From contig JACDOX010000021.1 of assembly GCA_014549065.1 (NCBI GenBank), forward strand, positions 1,570,135 to 1,634,134: a stretch of 64,000 nucleotides of DNA, read 5' to 3'. The notes beneath the pieces were generated by a model. The model was not told the DNA's origin. It saw only the letters and a program-made list of their open reading frames with translations, and did no database searches. Positions 34,546 to 44,879 of this stretch are shown one piece after another; the first letter of the stretch is position 1; the number at the start of each line of letters is the position of its first letter. This DNA is from Cardinalis cardinalis (lineage: Eukaryota; Chordata; Aves; Passeriformes; Cardinalidae). The translations under genes and the position numbers were made by a program.

Positions 34546-36429
34546 CAGAACCGGTGGTACTGGTGCCTCCACACCATGCAAACCTGGCTTCTGCTTTTTA
34601 CACAGAGCTGGTTCACACACCTTTAAAAGGCTCATGCATTTATTCCTGCACAGCCAGTGTCGCTACCTGGAAAAATGGGGGTTAATATCGAATGAAAAAA
34701 AGCCAGAAAACAACTTATCACAACCACAGGGTTCCTGTGGACTTACCTGAGTCATCAGTGGGAATCTGTGTCCCTTGTATCTTGCTCTCTGAGGTACCTC
34801 AGTGCCTCAGACTGTGCTTATCTCTTCCACATGGATGTGATAAGATCCAGCTGACTAAGTTTGTATAGCTCCTTGTGTAATCTCGTTTTNGCTGCTATAG
34901 GCTTTAGTAGTGCTTTTCCAGAGGCACAGTTTCCCAAAGGTCAATGGCAGCACAAGTCACTGCTTTCCTTACAGCATCCCTGGCTGGCTGCTGGTGCTTA
35001 AGGCAATCNTGTCCCAGAGGAGCTTGTGCCAAGGGAAGGAGAAGAAGGGATCCCCACTGACACATTATTCCACCTGTGCTGGAATAATATCTACTGAATG
35101 GACTTGCAGAAAAACCCACTGAAACAGTAAGTTGTGGATATGGCAGAAATTACTTCGAATTTCCATGGTTTTATTAAGAGGACTGGGAAAACACAGAAAT
35201 TCATTTCTGTAAAATAAAAGTCTAAAATCCTGATCTTATCTTCNGCCCTTTCTGCCTTTCAAGCTATCACCCTCCAGATGAGCATACTGGAAAAAGATTG
35301 GATTATCAGAGTAATAAGAAAATAATGTCAGGAATGTGCAGTTTGCAGGTGTTGTATGGTCACTTAGGGAACCACAGCTTGTGGCATAATTTAAACCACA
35401 TCCAAAGGCTGCAATGATCATTTCCTCAGTTCCAGAGCTTGATCAAAACATCATTCTGAAAGTGAATGATTTAAAGTTGGCTCCTCGTCAGCCTTCCACC
35501 TCTCTGCCTGCAAGAAGTAAAAGAAAGAAAAGGAAGAAATCCAGCCAAAAAAACCACGTCCCAGTTGGGTAATACACTTACAGATTGGAAAGCTGTGATT
35601 TTTTTCAAAGAAATAATGGGCTAAGAATTTTGTTAGGTTATANGACATTAGGGAATAATTGTAGCAAAATATTAATCATATTATTTTTCCATTAAAAAAT
35701 GTATTATAACGGGATTAAATACAGATCAGAAATGGGTTAAAGAGTTAAAATATTATACTTTCTGTGGGATTTTTTCCATTCAAGGTAGAAAGAACTGCAG
35801 ATGGAGAAGTCTGTGCTTGCAGCAAGTATTATATATCACATTATTTATGTAACTATGTATTCTGTGCATATAAGGAATTATTTAGCAGCACATATGTTAA
35901 CATATGACTTTTAAAAATGCCAGCTATGAAGCTAATAACAAATAATACCATTTAAAAAACAGCCCCAAGGAGCAGAATATACGTGGTATAGCAAAACTAC
36001 CAAGTGAAGAATATGCTGCTCTTTAACATTAAATGTTTACTTCTAATTTGAAGCAGGAGGTGTCATACCAGAGAATTAATCTCTAGTGATAGAAACCTTT
36101 ATGAGCCTATGCACACTTTTGCCAGCAGGTGCATCCAGCTTGCTCCTAAAAGACAGAGCTATAATCACCATGGGGCACATTACCTCATGGTAAATGTAAT
36201 TCTTACCAGTGCCTGGGAGAGCCTTGTCCATTTGTGTGTGTTCATCTCGTGGAGAGCTGCTACAGACGAGAGCCCTGGAGGAAAGCAGGGTTGTGCTGGG
36301 GAGGGCACAGGCTCATCTGCATGAGGAGCAGAGATTTGTGTTGAAGAGAATCTCTTGTCTTTGAAACAGCTGAAAGATCATTTCCTCAACTCAGCATCTT
36401 TCCTCACTGTGTATTTGCAGAAGAGTGTG

Positions 36430-36447
36430 AAATATATATATATATAA
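36430..36447. repeat. AT dinucleotide microsatellite
   Basis: A short (AT)n run about 20 bases left of the LTR insertion at 36465. Confidence 0.85.
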
Positions 36448-36464
36448 AAATCTATGTGAATATG

Positions 36465-36858
36465 TGTGGTATTTTCTGAGACCTCTGTTGTTGGAAAGAA
36501 AAGATGAATCTGGCTCCATGTTCTTAGAAGGCTAATTTATTATTTTATTATCTATATTATATTAAAGAATGCTATATTAAGAGTATACTAAAGAATAGAG
36601 AAAGGATACATGCCGAAGGCTAAAAGATTCTAATAAAAAACTTGTGACTGTCTCTAGAGTCTGAAACAGCCTGACTGTGGTTGGTCATTAAGTAAAAACA
36701 ATTTGCATGTTGGATAAACAATCTCCAACCACATTCCAAAGCAGCAAAACACAGGAGAAGCAAATGAGCTAATATTGTTTTCCTTTTTCTCTGAGGCTTC
36801 TCAGCTTCCCAGGAGAAAATCCTGAGCAAAGAGATTTTTAGAAAACATGACGGTGACA
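36465..36858 (-). mobile_element. Solo LTR, ERVK-like, antisense, with 6-bp target-site duplication
   Basis: This is a 394-bp LTR beginning TG and ending CA on the plus strand, flanked by the direct repeat aatatg at 36459-36464 and 36859-36864. A 6-bp duplication is typical of class II (ERVK) avian retroviruses. Read on the minus strand it starts tgtcaccgtcatg, contains an A+T-rich 3' half with aataaa-type polyadenylation signals, and ends near cagaaaataccaca. It shares gggaagctgagaagcctcag-like sequence with the LTR at 44492. No internal retroviral sequence adjoins it, so it is a solo LTR left by LTR-LTR recombination. Confidence 0.85.
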
Positions 36859-37025
36859 AATATGTTATTTTATTTCCAGTGGAAGTTGCTGGAAATTCTA
36901 GAATAAGATTAAAACACATGTAATACNTCATCACACAAAAATGAAATGAAAAACAAAAAGCCAGTAAGTTTTAAACTTGCTCAACCACTTGGAAAAAGGA
37001 GTTTTAAAACCGTAACTGCCAGTAA

Positions 37026-37203
37026 CATGGAACAGGTTGTCCAGAGAATCTGTGGCTGCCCATCCCTGGAAGTGTTGAGGTGTTGGATGGGGCTTGGAGC
37101 ATTCTGGTCTGGTTTAAGGTGTCCCTGCCCATGGCAGTGGGGTGGAACTGGATGGGCTTTGAGGTCTTCTCCAACTTAGGCCATTCTATGGTTCTGTGAT
37201 CCT
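37026..37203 (+). mobile_element. CR1 LINE 3' fragment (sense)
   Basis: aacaggttgtccagagaatc, gtggctgcccatccctggaa and the tail attctatggttctgtgatcc. About 178 bp with a recognisable octamer end. Confidence 0.9.
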
Positions 37204-37980
37204 ACTATTTCACTTAACATGTTAAAATATCATGTTTCTGCTCTGNCTGTGTAAATAGTTTTGTGGTTGAGTCTGAAATGAGCCACTTAAGTGGCAATTG
37301 TTGATTAGCAAAATCTATTTTCATGTAAATAATTCCTGTTTCTAACATTGGACCATGTACAGGAAAGCAGGAAGGGTCTGGCCTAGCAAATTCTGAGTGC
37401 GCACCAGAATTATCAAAGGAGCACCAAACCCAGCTGAACCTCAGATGGTCTCTGGGAACTTTCAGGGATCACAGCTTTATTAATTTAATAAAAAAATATG
37501 TAGTAAATGTGATGGCAGAATATAAGCAAATGGCAAATGCATGAGAAATAAATGATAAAAGGAAAATAAATGGTAAGATAATGCAAGATGCAATTCTAGG
37601 AGAAGTCAAATCCTTTGGTATAGAAGGAACCACAACTCACTCTGGATTTCAGCTACCAAACTCCTGGGTTTTATTAGGCTGTGTGANCAACAATACATCA
37701 TTTCACACTTATTGCCAGTGAAGTAATGGATTCTGTGTCACGAACCAAACACAAAGTAAAGTTCTGTGTCTCAGCAAGACACAGGGAAAGAGCATCCAGA
37801 AGAGATGAAGTCAGAAACAGAGTTTGGAGCAGATAATTATGGTTAACAGAGAAACAGTGACATGAAACAATAGGAATGAACTTCTGGAATGGCATCTGTG
37901 GCTATTCAGGAAGAAATACCCGGGGAAACAGAAGACAGGCCTGGGAGGTTTGTTTGTTACTCCTTGCTTCTGACTGTAGC

Positions 37981-38025
37981 TCATAGAATCCCAGAGTAGT
38001 TTGGGTTGGATGAGACCTCAAAGCT
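37981..38025 (-). mobile_element. Minimal CR1 3' end (antisense)
   Basis: tcatagaatcccagagtagt and ttgggttggatgagacctca. Only about 45 bases. Confidence 0.6.
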
Positions 38026-40824
38026 TTTCATGTTGCTCTTGATGTCACTGGCCACANTTAATTCCATCAGGGCTTTATCTTCCTGCCCCAGTCCCTGGCT
38101 GCTCAGGTGATTTCTCTGTGCTCCTCCCATCTGACTGCCATGAAGAGAAAGGGGAATCAATGGGGTATAAGATTTGCATAATTACAACTGAACTGGGTAA
38201 CTGTGGCATCTACTGAAAGAAGATGGAGAATAAAGACACTGTGTTAGCACAATTTTTAAAAAAGGTAAAGATATCATGTCTAAAGCAGGCACTGGGATGG
38301 GAAAAGTTAAACATTTCCACATGAGCAGAACAATTTCCACAGTCAGGCTTTTCTTACAGAACCTATCATTTTATCATTTTTTAATTAGGCTGGTTTAATT
38401 TATTCATGATTGTTATTAAATTTACAATACTTTTCAGTTCTTAAATAATTCCTGTATTTTAACCTGAGGCAAAATCTCTTTAGCCTCTGGCACTTAAACT
38501 CAAAGCCTTCTCACTCATCTGCAATAACTCTACTATCTGACTTGAAACAAAAGAATAAGAATACGGTGCCACACAGGCACACAGATACCCAGCGCTGTTA
38601 TAATTTAATACTTCAGCCACTCACCCTGGGAATAGTTTGTGCCATTCATCAGTGTGGAAGCTTTACTTCATGTTGTCACTGGGGCATCTCTGTGTTACCC
38701 AGTGATATCCAGCTCAGCCATGTTCAGGGACCAGCTCCTTCTGCTCCTGCCCATTGATACAGGCTCTTTTACAGGCCAGTTCAGGCAAAAATCTGCTGTT
38801 TGTGCTTTGAACCATGCACCTAAAAAGCCTCTCTTTGTTCTGTGATCAGAGCAGAAGCCTTAAAGGTTGTAACGAGTCATTCAGTAGGAGAGAGCCTTAA
38901 ATGGGGTGACTAACATTTTTCACCTCTTTTTTTTCCTTTCTGCAGTAGTATTAGTCTAGATAAATCCATGGATTAAGACTCAAGAATTAGCAACATGAAT
39001 AAAACACATTTGCACCTCATTTCTACTCTTCTTTCTTCTCAGGAAAAATTGTGTGTGGATTGATGAGTGCTTTGATTTCTAAGGTTCTTTTTGAAGGAAT
39101 TGCTTACCATTTTTTATTTTCTTTTCTCTTAGAAAATATTTAGTCTTCTGTGTTGGTGAAATTAGTTTTCAAGGCATTAACTTGACATAAAGCACAAGGT
39201 GACAATGAATTTGATGACCTTTAGATTGCAGACAAATCTTTGTCTCCTTCCTATATGAAGATATTTCATGTGGGAGAAAAAATATTTTCATTGTAAGAGC
39301 AAAGTTAAAAATCACAAATCTTCTTCCCGAGCTTTAGGTGTTCGCTTTGTTTTTGCAGATGTAACTCACCCATGCTGAAATAATACTCCTTGATTCTTCA
39401 TAGGAAACCGCTGAAGGAGCAAAAAAGAGCATTTTTTCATTATGAGAATTTAAATATGGGAGAAAAACAGCTACAGCTTGTAGCTGTTCAAAGTGTTTAT
39501 GGCAGTGTAGTCCATTCACTACAATGCCCACATCACATTTGACTTTTGCCTGCAACTGTTTTTTGCTGAAGCTGAGTTTTAGTACTTTTTCCAATCAAAT
39601 ACAAGTAATAATGTGANATCTGTGCCCCAGTCTGCCAAACTGAGGATTCAAGACCTTTTAGGACAGTAATGTAATTTTTTGTCAGTACAGCAGAGCTCCC
39701 GAGTGCTCTTCCTGAGAACTGTACTCAGCTTTCATTTCATAAAAAGCTGGTCGGCTCAGTGCAAAAGAAATTACAGTCCCAAAATAAAATATATTTTGTG
39801 TCAGGGGACTTAGCAGTGGACATTTATGCTACCTGACTGTGATAAAGCAGGCAATGACTTTTCAGGAAAGCAAGAGGAAGAATTTTTAGGCATACTTCTA
39901 TTAATTATTCTGCTTAATCTGTCTTCTGGCTTTATCCTTCTGTATGTAAAACTTTCTTTTTCCTATACCATTTTCACTAATATTTAATTAGTACAAAGAT
40001 TTTTTATCTTTAAGGACAGANTCAAAAAAGTAGAAGTAAATTTTCTCCCTAAGGAGGAAATGTTGCATCATTTCTCAGAAAAAGTACCCTGAATTCCTGA
40101 AAATGTCCTTTCTGCAAAATATCATATCTTCCTGATTAAGGAAGGAACATTCTATTCCTTTTCTTTCCCAGGCGCTGTTTCATTTCATGTCTTCCATGAA
40201 AGCAAAAGCATTTTACTACACCTTTGTTTTATTTACTTATTTGGAAATGTCAAGTTATTTACGTTCATGAACCTTGGGACAATTAGGTTCCTTTGTGTAA
40301 GAATTAATTTCATCTATAAGCCCAAGCTTCAGGATCAGNTGAGAACCCATGTCTTTAAAATCTCCTGTCATATTTCAGCTCTAAGACACCCTTCTAGACA
40401 AATCTAACTCATTCAGTTGTTGGGGTTTTTTTAACATAAGCACAAGTCAGTTATCATTTAGAGACTGGGTTATGAGTCCAGGAACTGAAGGCATTTGTTC
40501 CAGCCTGTCCTGAGTTGCAGAGTTTTCAGATTTCCAGCTTCCTCTCTCCACAGAAGCACTCTCGTGAGAAGACTTGGGCTACTTTCACCATTCTCTTCTT
40601 CCAGAATTATCTAGAAGAAACTTTCCTCTCTTGGGAAATTTCACCAAAAAAACCCATCACATTTTAAAATTTTAATAAATTATGATGCCATTTTCTAATG
40701 TAAAANATTATTTCCAAGCTGTCCTGCTGATGACTCAATGAGCTTCATGAGTTTCAGGGAGTTTTATCCTCACACAATCTTTGTGACATAAAACAATCAA
40801 AACTCATTTTTCCAGCGGAACACT
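38026..40824. other. AT-rich non-coding DNA
   Basis: No gene seen. An 86-codon minus frame at 39334-39594 has no recognisable domain. Confidence 0.55.
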
Positions 40825-40937
40825 GCACAGAATCACNGAATCACAAAATCCTTGGGGTTGGAAAAGACCTACAAGATCATCAGGCCCTAGGAGATCATCA
40901 GGCACTAGGAGATCATCAGGACCTACNAGATCATCAG
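40825..40937 (-). mobile_element. CR1 3' end carrying an 18-bp minisatellite (left part)
   Basis: cacagaatcacngaatcac and ggttggaaaagacctacaag are the CR1 end. From about 40868 an 18-bp unit (consensus ctaggagatcatcaggac, variant ctacaagatcatcaggcc) repeats about four times before the LTR at 40938. Confidence 0.8.
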
Positions 40938-41525
40938 TGTNNGAACCCAGGAAATTCCTCTGGCTGCCCTGGAGGGCTCGAGCCCCTGCCCAGGGGGCTC
41001 AGAGACCTTGGCACAGAGACCAAGACCCCTGTGCCTTTGATTTAGCNCTTGGAAAAAACTATTACCAACCTTATATGAAGAATTACAAGCCACGACAGTT
41101 TAAGTAGAATGATAGTGAACTTANCACTGGGTGAAAAATAGATTTTTTNGGGTTTTTAGAATGGGGGTTCAGGGGCCAAGATGGAGGAATCTGGGCATGT
41201 CCAGTCATTCTCCTTCCTCTTGTCCTCCATCTTCTGCTGTGATGTTGGNACTTTTGGATTCATTTAGAGTAGNAGCTCCCTGTCNAACANAGGTGATAGG
41301 TATTGGAAAGTAATNGTAAACATTGTAGACATAGTTTTTAGTATNAAGACATAACACCACCCTGGGGGCAGGCAGAGTGCCTGGACTGCCTTGCTGAGTG
41401 GACCTCGGCAGGTCAGGAGAAAGAATTTTATAGATAAGGAGCAATAAACAACCTTGAGACCAAGAACTGAAGAGCTCTGACTCTTTCTTCAAGCATCAGG
41501 CTGGGAAAAGAGACTTTCTAACACA
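40938..41525 (+). mobile_element. LTR of an avian endogenous retrovirus, sense, inserted in a CR1-derived minisatellite
   Basis: The segment starts tgtnngaacccagg and ends ctaacaca, and interrupts an array of 18-bp repeats that resumes after it. It has LTR organisation: a promoter-like left part, an aataaa signal in gagcaataaacaacc near 41440, and a short U5. About a dozen isolated N bases fall inside it, more than in its surroundings. No clean target duplication can be read because the junction bases contain N. The family is probably ERVL or ERVK-like; it was not checked against a library. Confidence 0.65.
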
Positions 41526-41690
41526 TCTNNGGGTCACTCTGACCAGCTGGAGATCCCAGGACATCAGGACCTACAAGATCCTCAGGACCCACAAGATCAT
41601 CAAGCCCATCCTCTGAGTGACCACCACCATGCCAAGTAAACCACGGCACCGACGGCCACAGCCAGCACCACTGGGACAGACCAAATGTTC
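41526..41690 (-). mobile_element. Continuation of the CR1 and minisatellite after the LTR (right part)
   Basis: After the LTR, about 41565-41610 holds further 18-bp units (ctacaagatcctcaggac, ccacaagatcatcaagcc). CR1-like tgaccaccaccatgcc and aagtaaaccacggc follow. Confidence 0.65.
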
Positions 41691-42015
41691 CACTGGACAC
41701 CATGAACAAAGTGAGCTCGGGAGTCTCCAGGTCATTTAAGTTGTTGATGTCACTGTTTACTTGTGGAGCCTCACCCTTTAAGTGATCCTGGAAACAATAT
41801 TCTTAACACTCAGACAGGACCAAGAGACCAGAGGAGGCAAGACATGGACTGATTACAGGAAGGTCAGCCTGGGTTAAATGCCTGGTCTGCACACTTTGAT
41901 TGAGTTCCTTTAAATGGGCAATGGGAAGCAGTGTGGTAACTGCAAAGTCAGTTTTTATTTGTTTTCCAAGGACTCTCCATGAGCTATTTGTCAACTGGAG
42001 TTTTCTTTTCTCTTT

Positions 42016-42504
42016 TCTCCCCTTTCCTTTCCTTTCCTTTCCTTTCCTTTCCTTTCCTTTCCTTTCCTTTCCTTTCCTTTCCTTTCCTTTCCTTTCCTTT
42101 CCTTTCCTTTCCTTTNNNNNNNNNNNNNNNNNNNNNNNNNNNNNNNNNNNNNNNNNNNNNNNNNNNNNNNNNNNNNNNNNNNNNNNNNNNNNNNNNNNNN
42201 NNNNNNNNNNNNNNNNNNNNNNNNNNNNNNNNNNNNNNNNNNNNNNNNNNNNNNNNNNNNNNNNNNNNNNNNNNNNNNNNNNNNNNNNNNNNNNNNNNNN
42301 NNNNNNNNNNNNNNNNNNNNNNNNNNNNNNNNNNNNNNNNNNNNNNNNNNNNNNNNNNNNNNNNNNNNNNNNNNNNNNNNNNNNNNNNNNNNNNNNNNNN
42401 NNNNNNNNNNNNNNNNNNNNNNNNNNNNNNNNNNNNNNNNNNNNNNNNNNNNNNNCCTTCCCTTCCCTTCCCTTCCCTTCCCTTCCCTTCCCTTCCCTTC
42501 CCTT
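42016..42504. repeat. Pyrimidine pentanucleotide array with an internal 340-bp gap
   Basis: About 100 bases of pure ctttc repeat (42016-42115) are followed by 340 N (42116-42455) and then about 49 bases of cttcc repeat (42456-42504). The unit differs on the two sides, so the array changes composition inside the gap. The true length is unknown; long frames across it are artefacts of N translation. Confidence 0.95.
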
Positions 42505-43390
42505 TTACATTACTTTTATTTAATTTATTACTTTTATTTTATTTCTAATTTCTTTCTGTTTTGATGCAGGGTTTTTTTACCTTCTTTTCCTTCTCTTTTT
42601 TTTTCTCATCCCTCTTCTTATTTGCAAAAACACTTTTTAGGAAGCAGAGAGCTNAAATCCCACCAGAAGAAAAGAAGTGATTTCCTGGGGGCAATGTCAC
42701 TGCTAATATGACACGTCCAAAAGCAGATGTTGGTTGCTTCAGGCTGCCCTATGATATTTTTTTTATCTTTGACAGTGCATCATGGGGACTGGGAGAACTG
42801 TATTCATAAGGATCGTAAGTTGGTAACAATATTGCAAAATTCATGCTGTCCTGAATAAACTGCTCAGTAATAGCCTTACCCTCTGCACAAGGCTTTCAAC
42901 AGGGCTCCAGCTGAACGAGACATGTAATTCAGAGCAGATGAAGCATAAAAACCCATAAATATTGTACAATGGCTCCAAAAGGATCATGCATGGCTGCATA
43001 CATCCTAATTGTCCTTGGTTTGTGTGTAGATTCAGCAGTGCAAACACCAGTGCTGTGCCATGAGCACTACCAACATGGATTTCTAAACTAACCTCAGGAA
43101 ACAGTGTGGGAAAACAACGCTTGATTATTAGTGCATGATTTCGACCCAGAAAGAGCTTCCCAAGTGTTCNTCTGGCAGCACAGCAGGCTCATTGTCTGTA
43201 ATAAAGAAACTATTTCTGAAGGAAAACACAACAAAATATAAACAGAAGAGAAATCCTGTGGAAACCCAGGGCACTGGGAATATTTCTCTGTCTGCTCTGG
43301 NGTGCCCTGACCCCNAGGGCNGCACTGACTTTGACCCTCATTCATGGAGAAAGTTTCCCAGACTTCAAGATAGACTGGAATCCACAAAAG
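42505..43390. other. Non-coding DNA
   Basis: T-rich next to the pyrimidine array, then single-copy sequence. No gene seen. Confidence 0.55.
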
Positions 43391-43836
43391 TGTGAAACAG
43401 ATTGTAGAGAGTAGATAATAGATTTCTCACTTGGTGAGAAATTTAGGTTTTGGGGTTTTTAGTGTGTTGTGGATGGAAGCAAGATGAAGGGCACAGGGTG
43501 TCATCCTGGGTTTCTTCTTCATGCTTCTTCTTCCTTCTTCTTCTTGGGTTTGGGTGGCATTTTGCAATTGGACAGAAAAGTCTGCATTGTGGGCTCTTTG
43601 GGATCAGTTATTGGGTTAAAAGGGAAATAATCTTGGTGTCAGTTCCTAATTGGATAGTTTAGTCTTAAAAGCCCTTGTAACAAGAGATTGTTGGCCATTT
43701 TGTGCCTTCTAATGAAAAGCTGCCAAACTCACAGTAGTGAGACTGTTTTACTGNTAAGAAATAATAAACACCTGAGTCCCAACATGAAACTACCATCTCA
43801 AATGCTTTCAATCCATTCCCAGAGAAACTGACTACA
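43391..43836 (+). mobile_element. Probable solo LTR (sense)
   Basis: The segment begins tgtgaaacagattg and ends near gactaca, with aataataaacacctgag near 43763 as a polyadenylation signal. The composition, length of about 450 bp and TG...CA ends fit an avian LTR. I could not see a matching target-site duplication, so the right boundary is uncertain. It contains a CTT-rich stretch at about 43511-43546. Confidence 0.5.
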
Positions 43837-44491
43837 GGTACCNCCACAAAAACCCAAAAAATCCAGTAAGATGTGTAAGAGCTGGATGTTACACACACCC
43901 AATGCACAGGAGGCTGTGCTGCAGGGAGGGTTGCCATGGAGACTGAAGGATGATAGTAAAAATGCAATAGGATCTGAGAGTGAGGTGCTGNGAGCATCCC
44001 AAACCAACCCTCAGCTCCTACAGAAATCAGGGCAAGTTGAGATCTGTCCCTGTTTCTTGCTAAAGCAGGCTGGCACTGGGCAAGATGAGACTGGGACAGG
44101 CAGCAAGAGTGGCACAGGAGCCACTAGGAGGGGTCACCTTCACAGGAGCTGTTCCCCAAGAAGCAACCATCCCAGGAAGAAAAGGATTTCATTTCTGCTC
44201 ACCAAGAANGCTGTCTGTGCACAGCTTTCCTTTCTCAGAATGAGGAATAAATGACTTGGCCTTTTAAATAAAATATCTTACCTCAGCATGTCCAGTTGGT
44301 GAATCATGAGGCCTGTGTCCTATTCCCACCTCTCATAAAANCTTCCCTTACTACAATAGGGAATAATAAAAGAGTTGCTGCTTCCTTTCTTGTAACTACA
44401 ACCTCAGCTGGAGCAGGGAGTGCTCAGGGTGAGCCTTGTTATTCTGTGCAGCAGAGCACAGAGGTGACAGCCCCATCCCCTGTCCCCATCC

Positions 44492-44879
44492 TGTCACAGA
44501 CAACTTTTATGAAAAATCCTTTCCCTAGGATTTTTCCTCCCTGAGAAGCTGAGAGGCCTCAGGAACAAAATGTAAACAATGATTATCTGCTGCTGTGGAA
44601 TGCAACAGGTGCATCTGNGATTGGCCCATGTTCGATGTTTGTAATTAATGGCCAATCACAGCCCAGCTGGCTGGGGCTCTCTGTCCGAGCCCCAAAGCTT
44701 TGTTACCATTCCTTGCTATTCTATTCTTATCTAGCCATCTGATGAAATCCTTTCTNCTAGTTTTTTAGTATAGTTTAATATAATATATATAATAAAACAA
44801 TAAATCAAGCCTTCTGAAACATGGAATCAGATCCTCGTCTCTTTTCCCTCATCCAAAAACCCNTGTGAACCCTGTCACA
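44492..44879 (+). mobile_element. Solo LTR, ERVK-like, sense, with 6-bp target-site duplication
   Basis: This is a 388-bp LTR running from tgtcacagac to cctgtcaca, flanked by ccatcc at 44486-44491 and 44880-44885. The inner ends form the terminal inverted match expected of an LTR (TGT..ACA). It has aataaaacaataaatcaagc near 44790-44810 as polyadenylation signal, then the family 3' end cttctgaaacatggaatcag. A ccaatcac-type motif near 44650 could be a CCAAT box. The insertion site is itself a short tandem repeat (ccccatcccctgt), so the exact duplication length is slightly ambiguous. No gag, pol or env sequence adjoins it. Confidence 0.88.

Larger units (their letters stand above)
33821..36464. 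other. Non-coding DNA with one CR1
   Basis: GC content drops after the minisatellite. Apart from the CR1 at 34346-34545 I see no gene or repeat. Confidence 0.5.

Noticed and set aside
41900..42548. Long frames of about 190-207 codons across the pyrimidine array
   Set aside because: They consist of microsatellite translation plus a run of N read as open.
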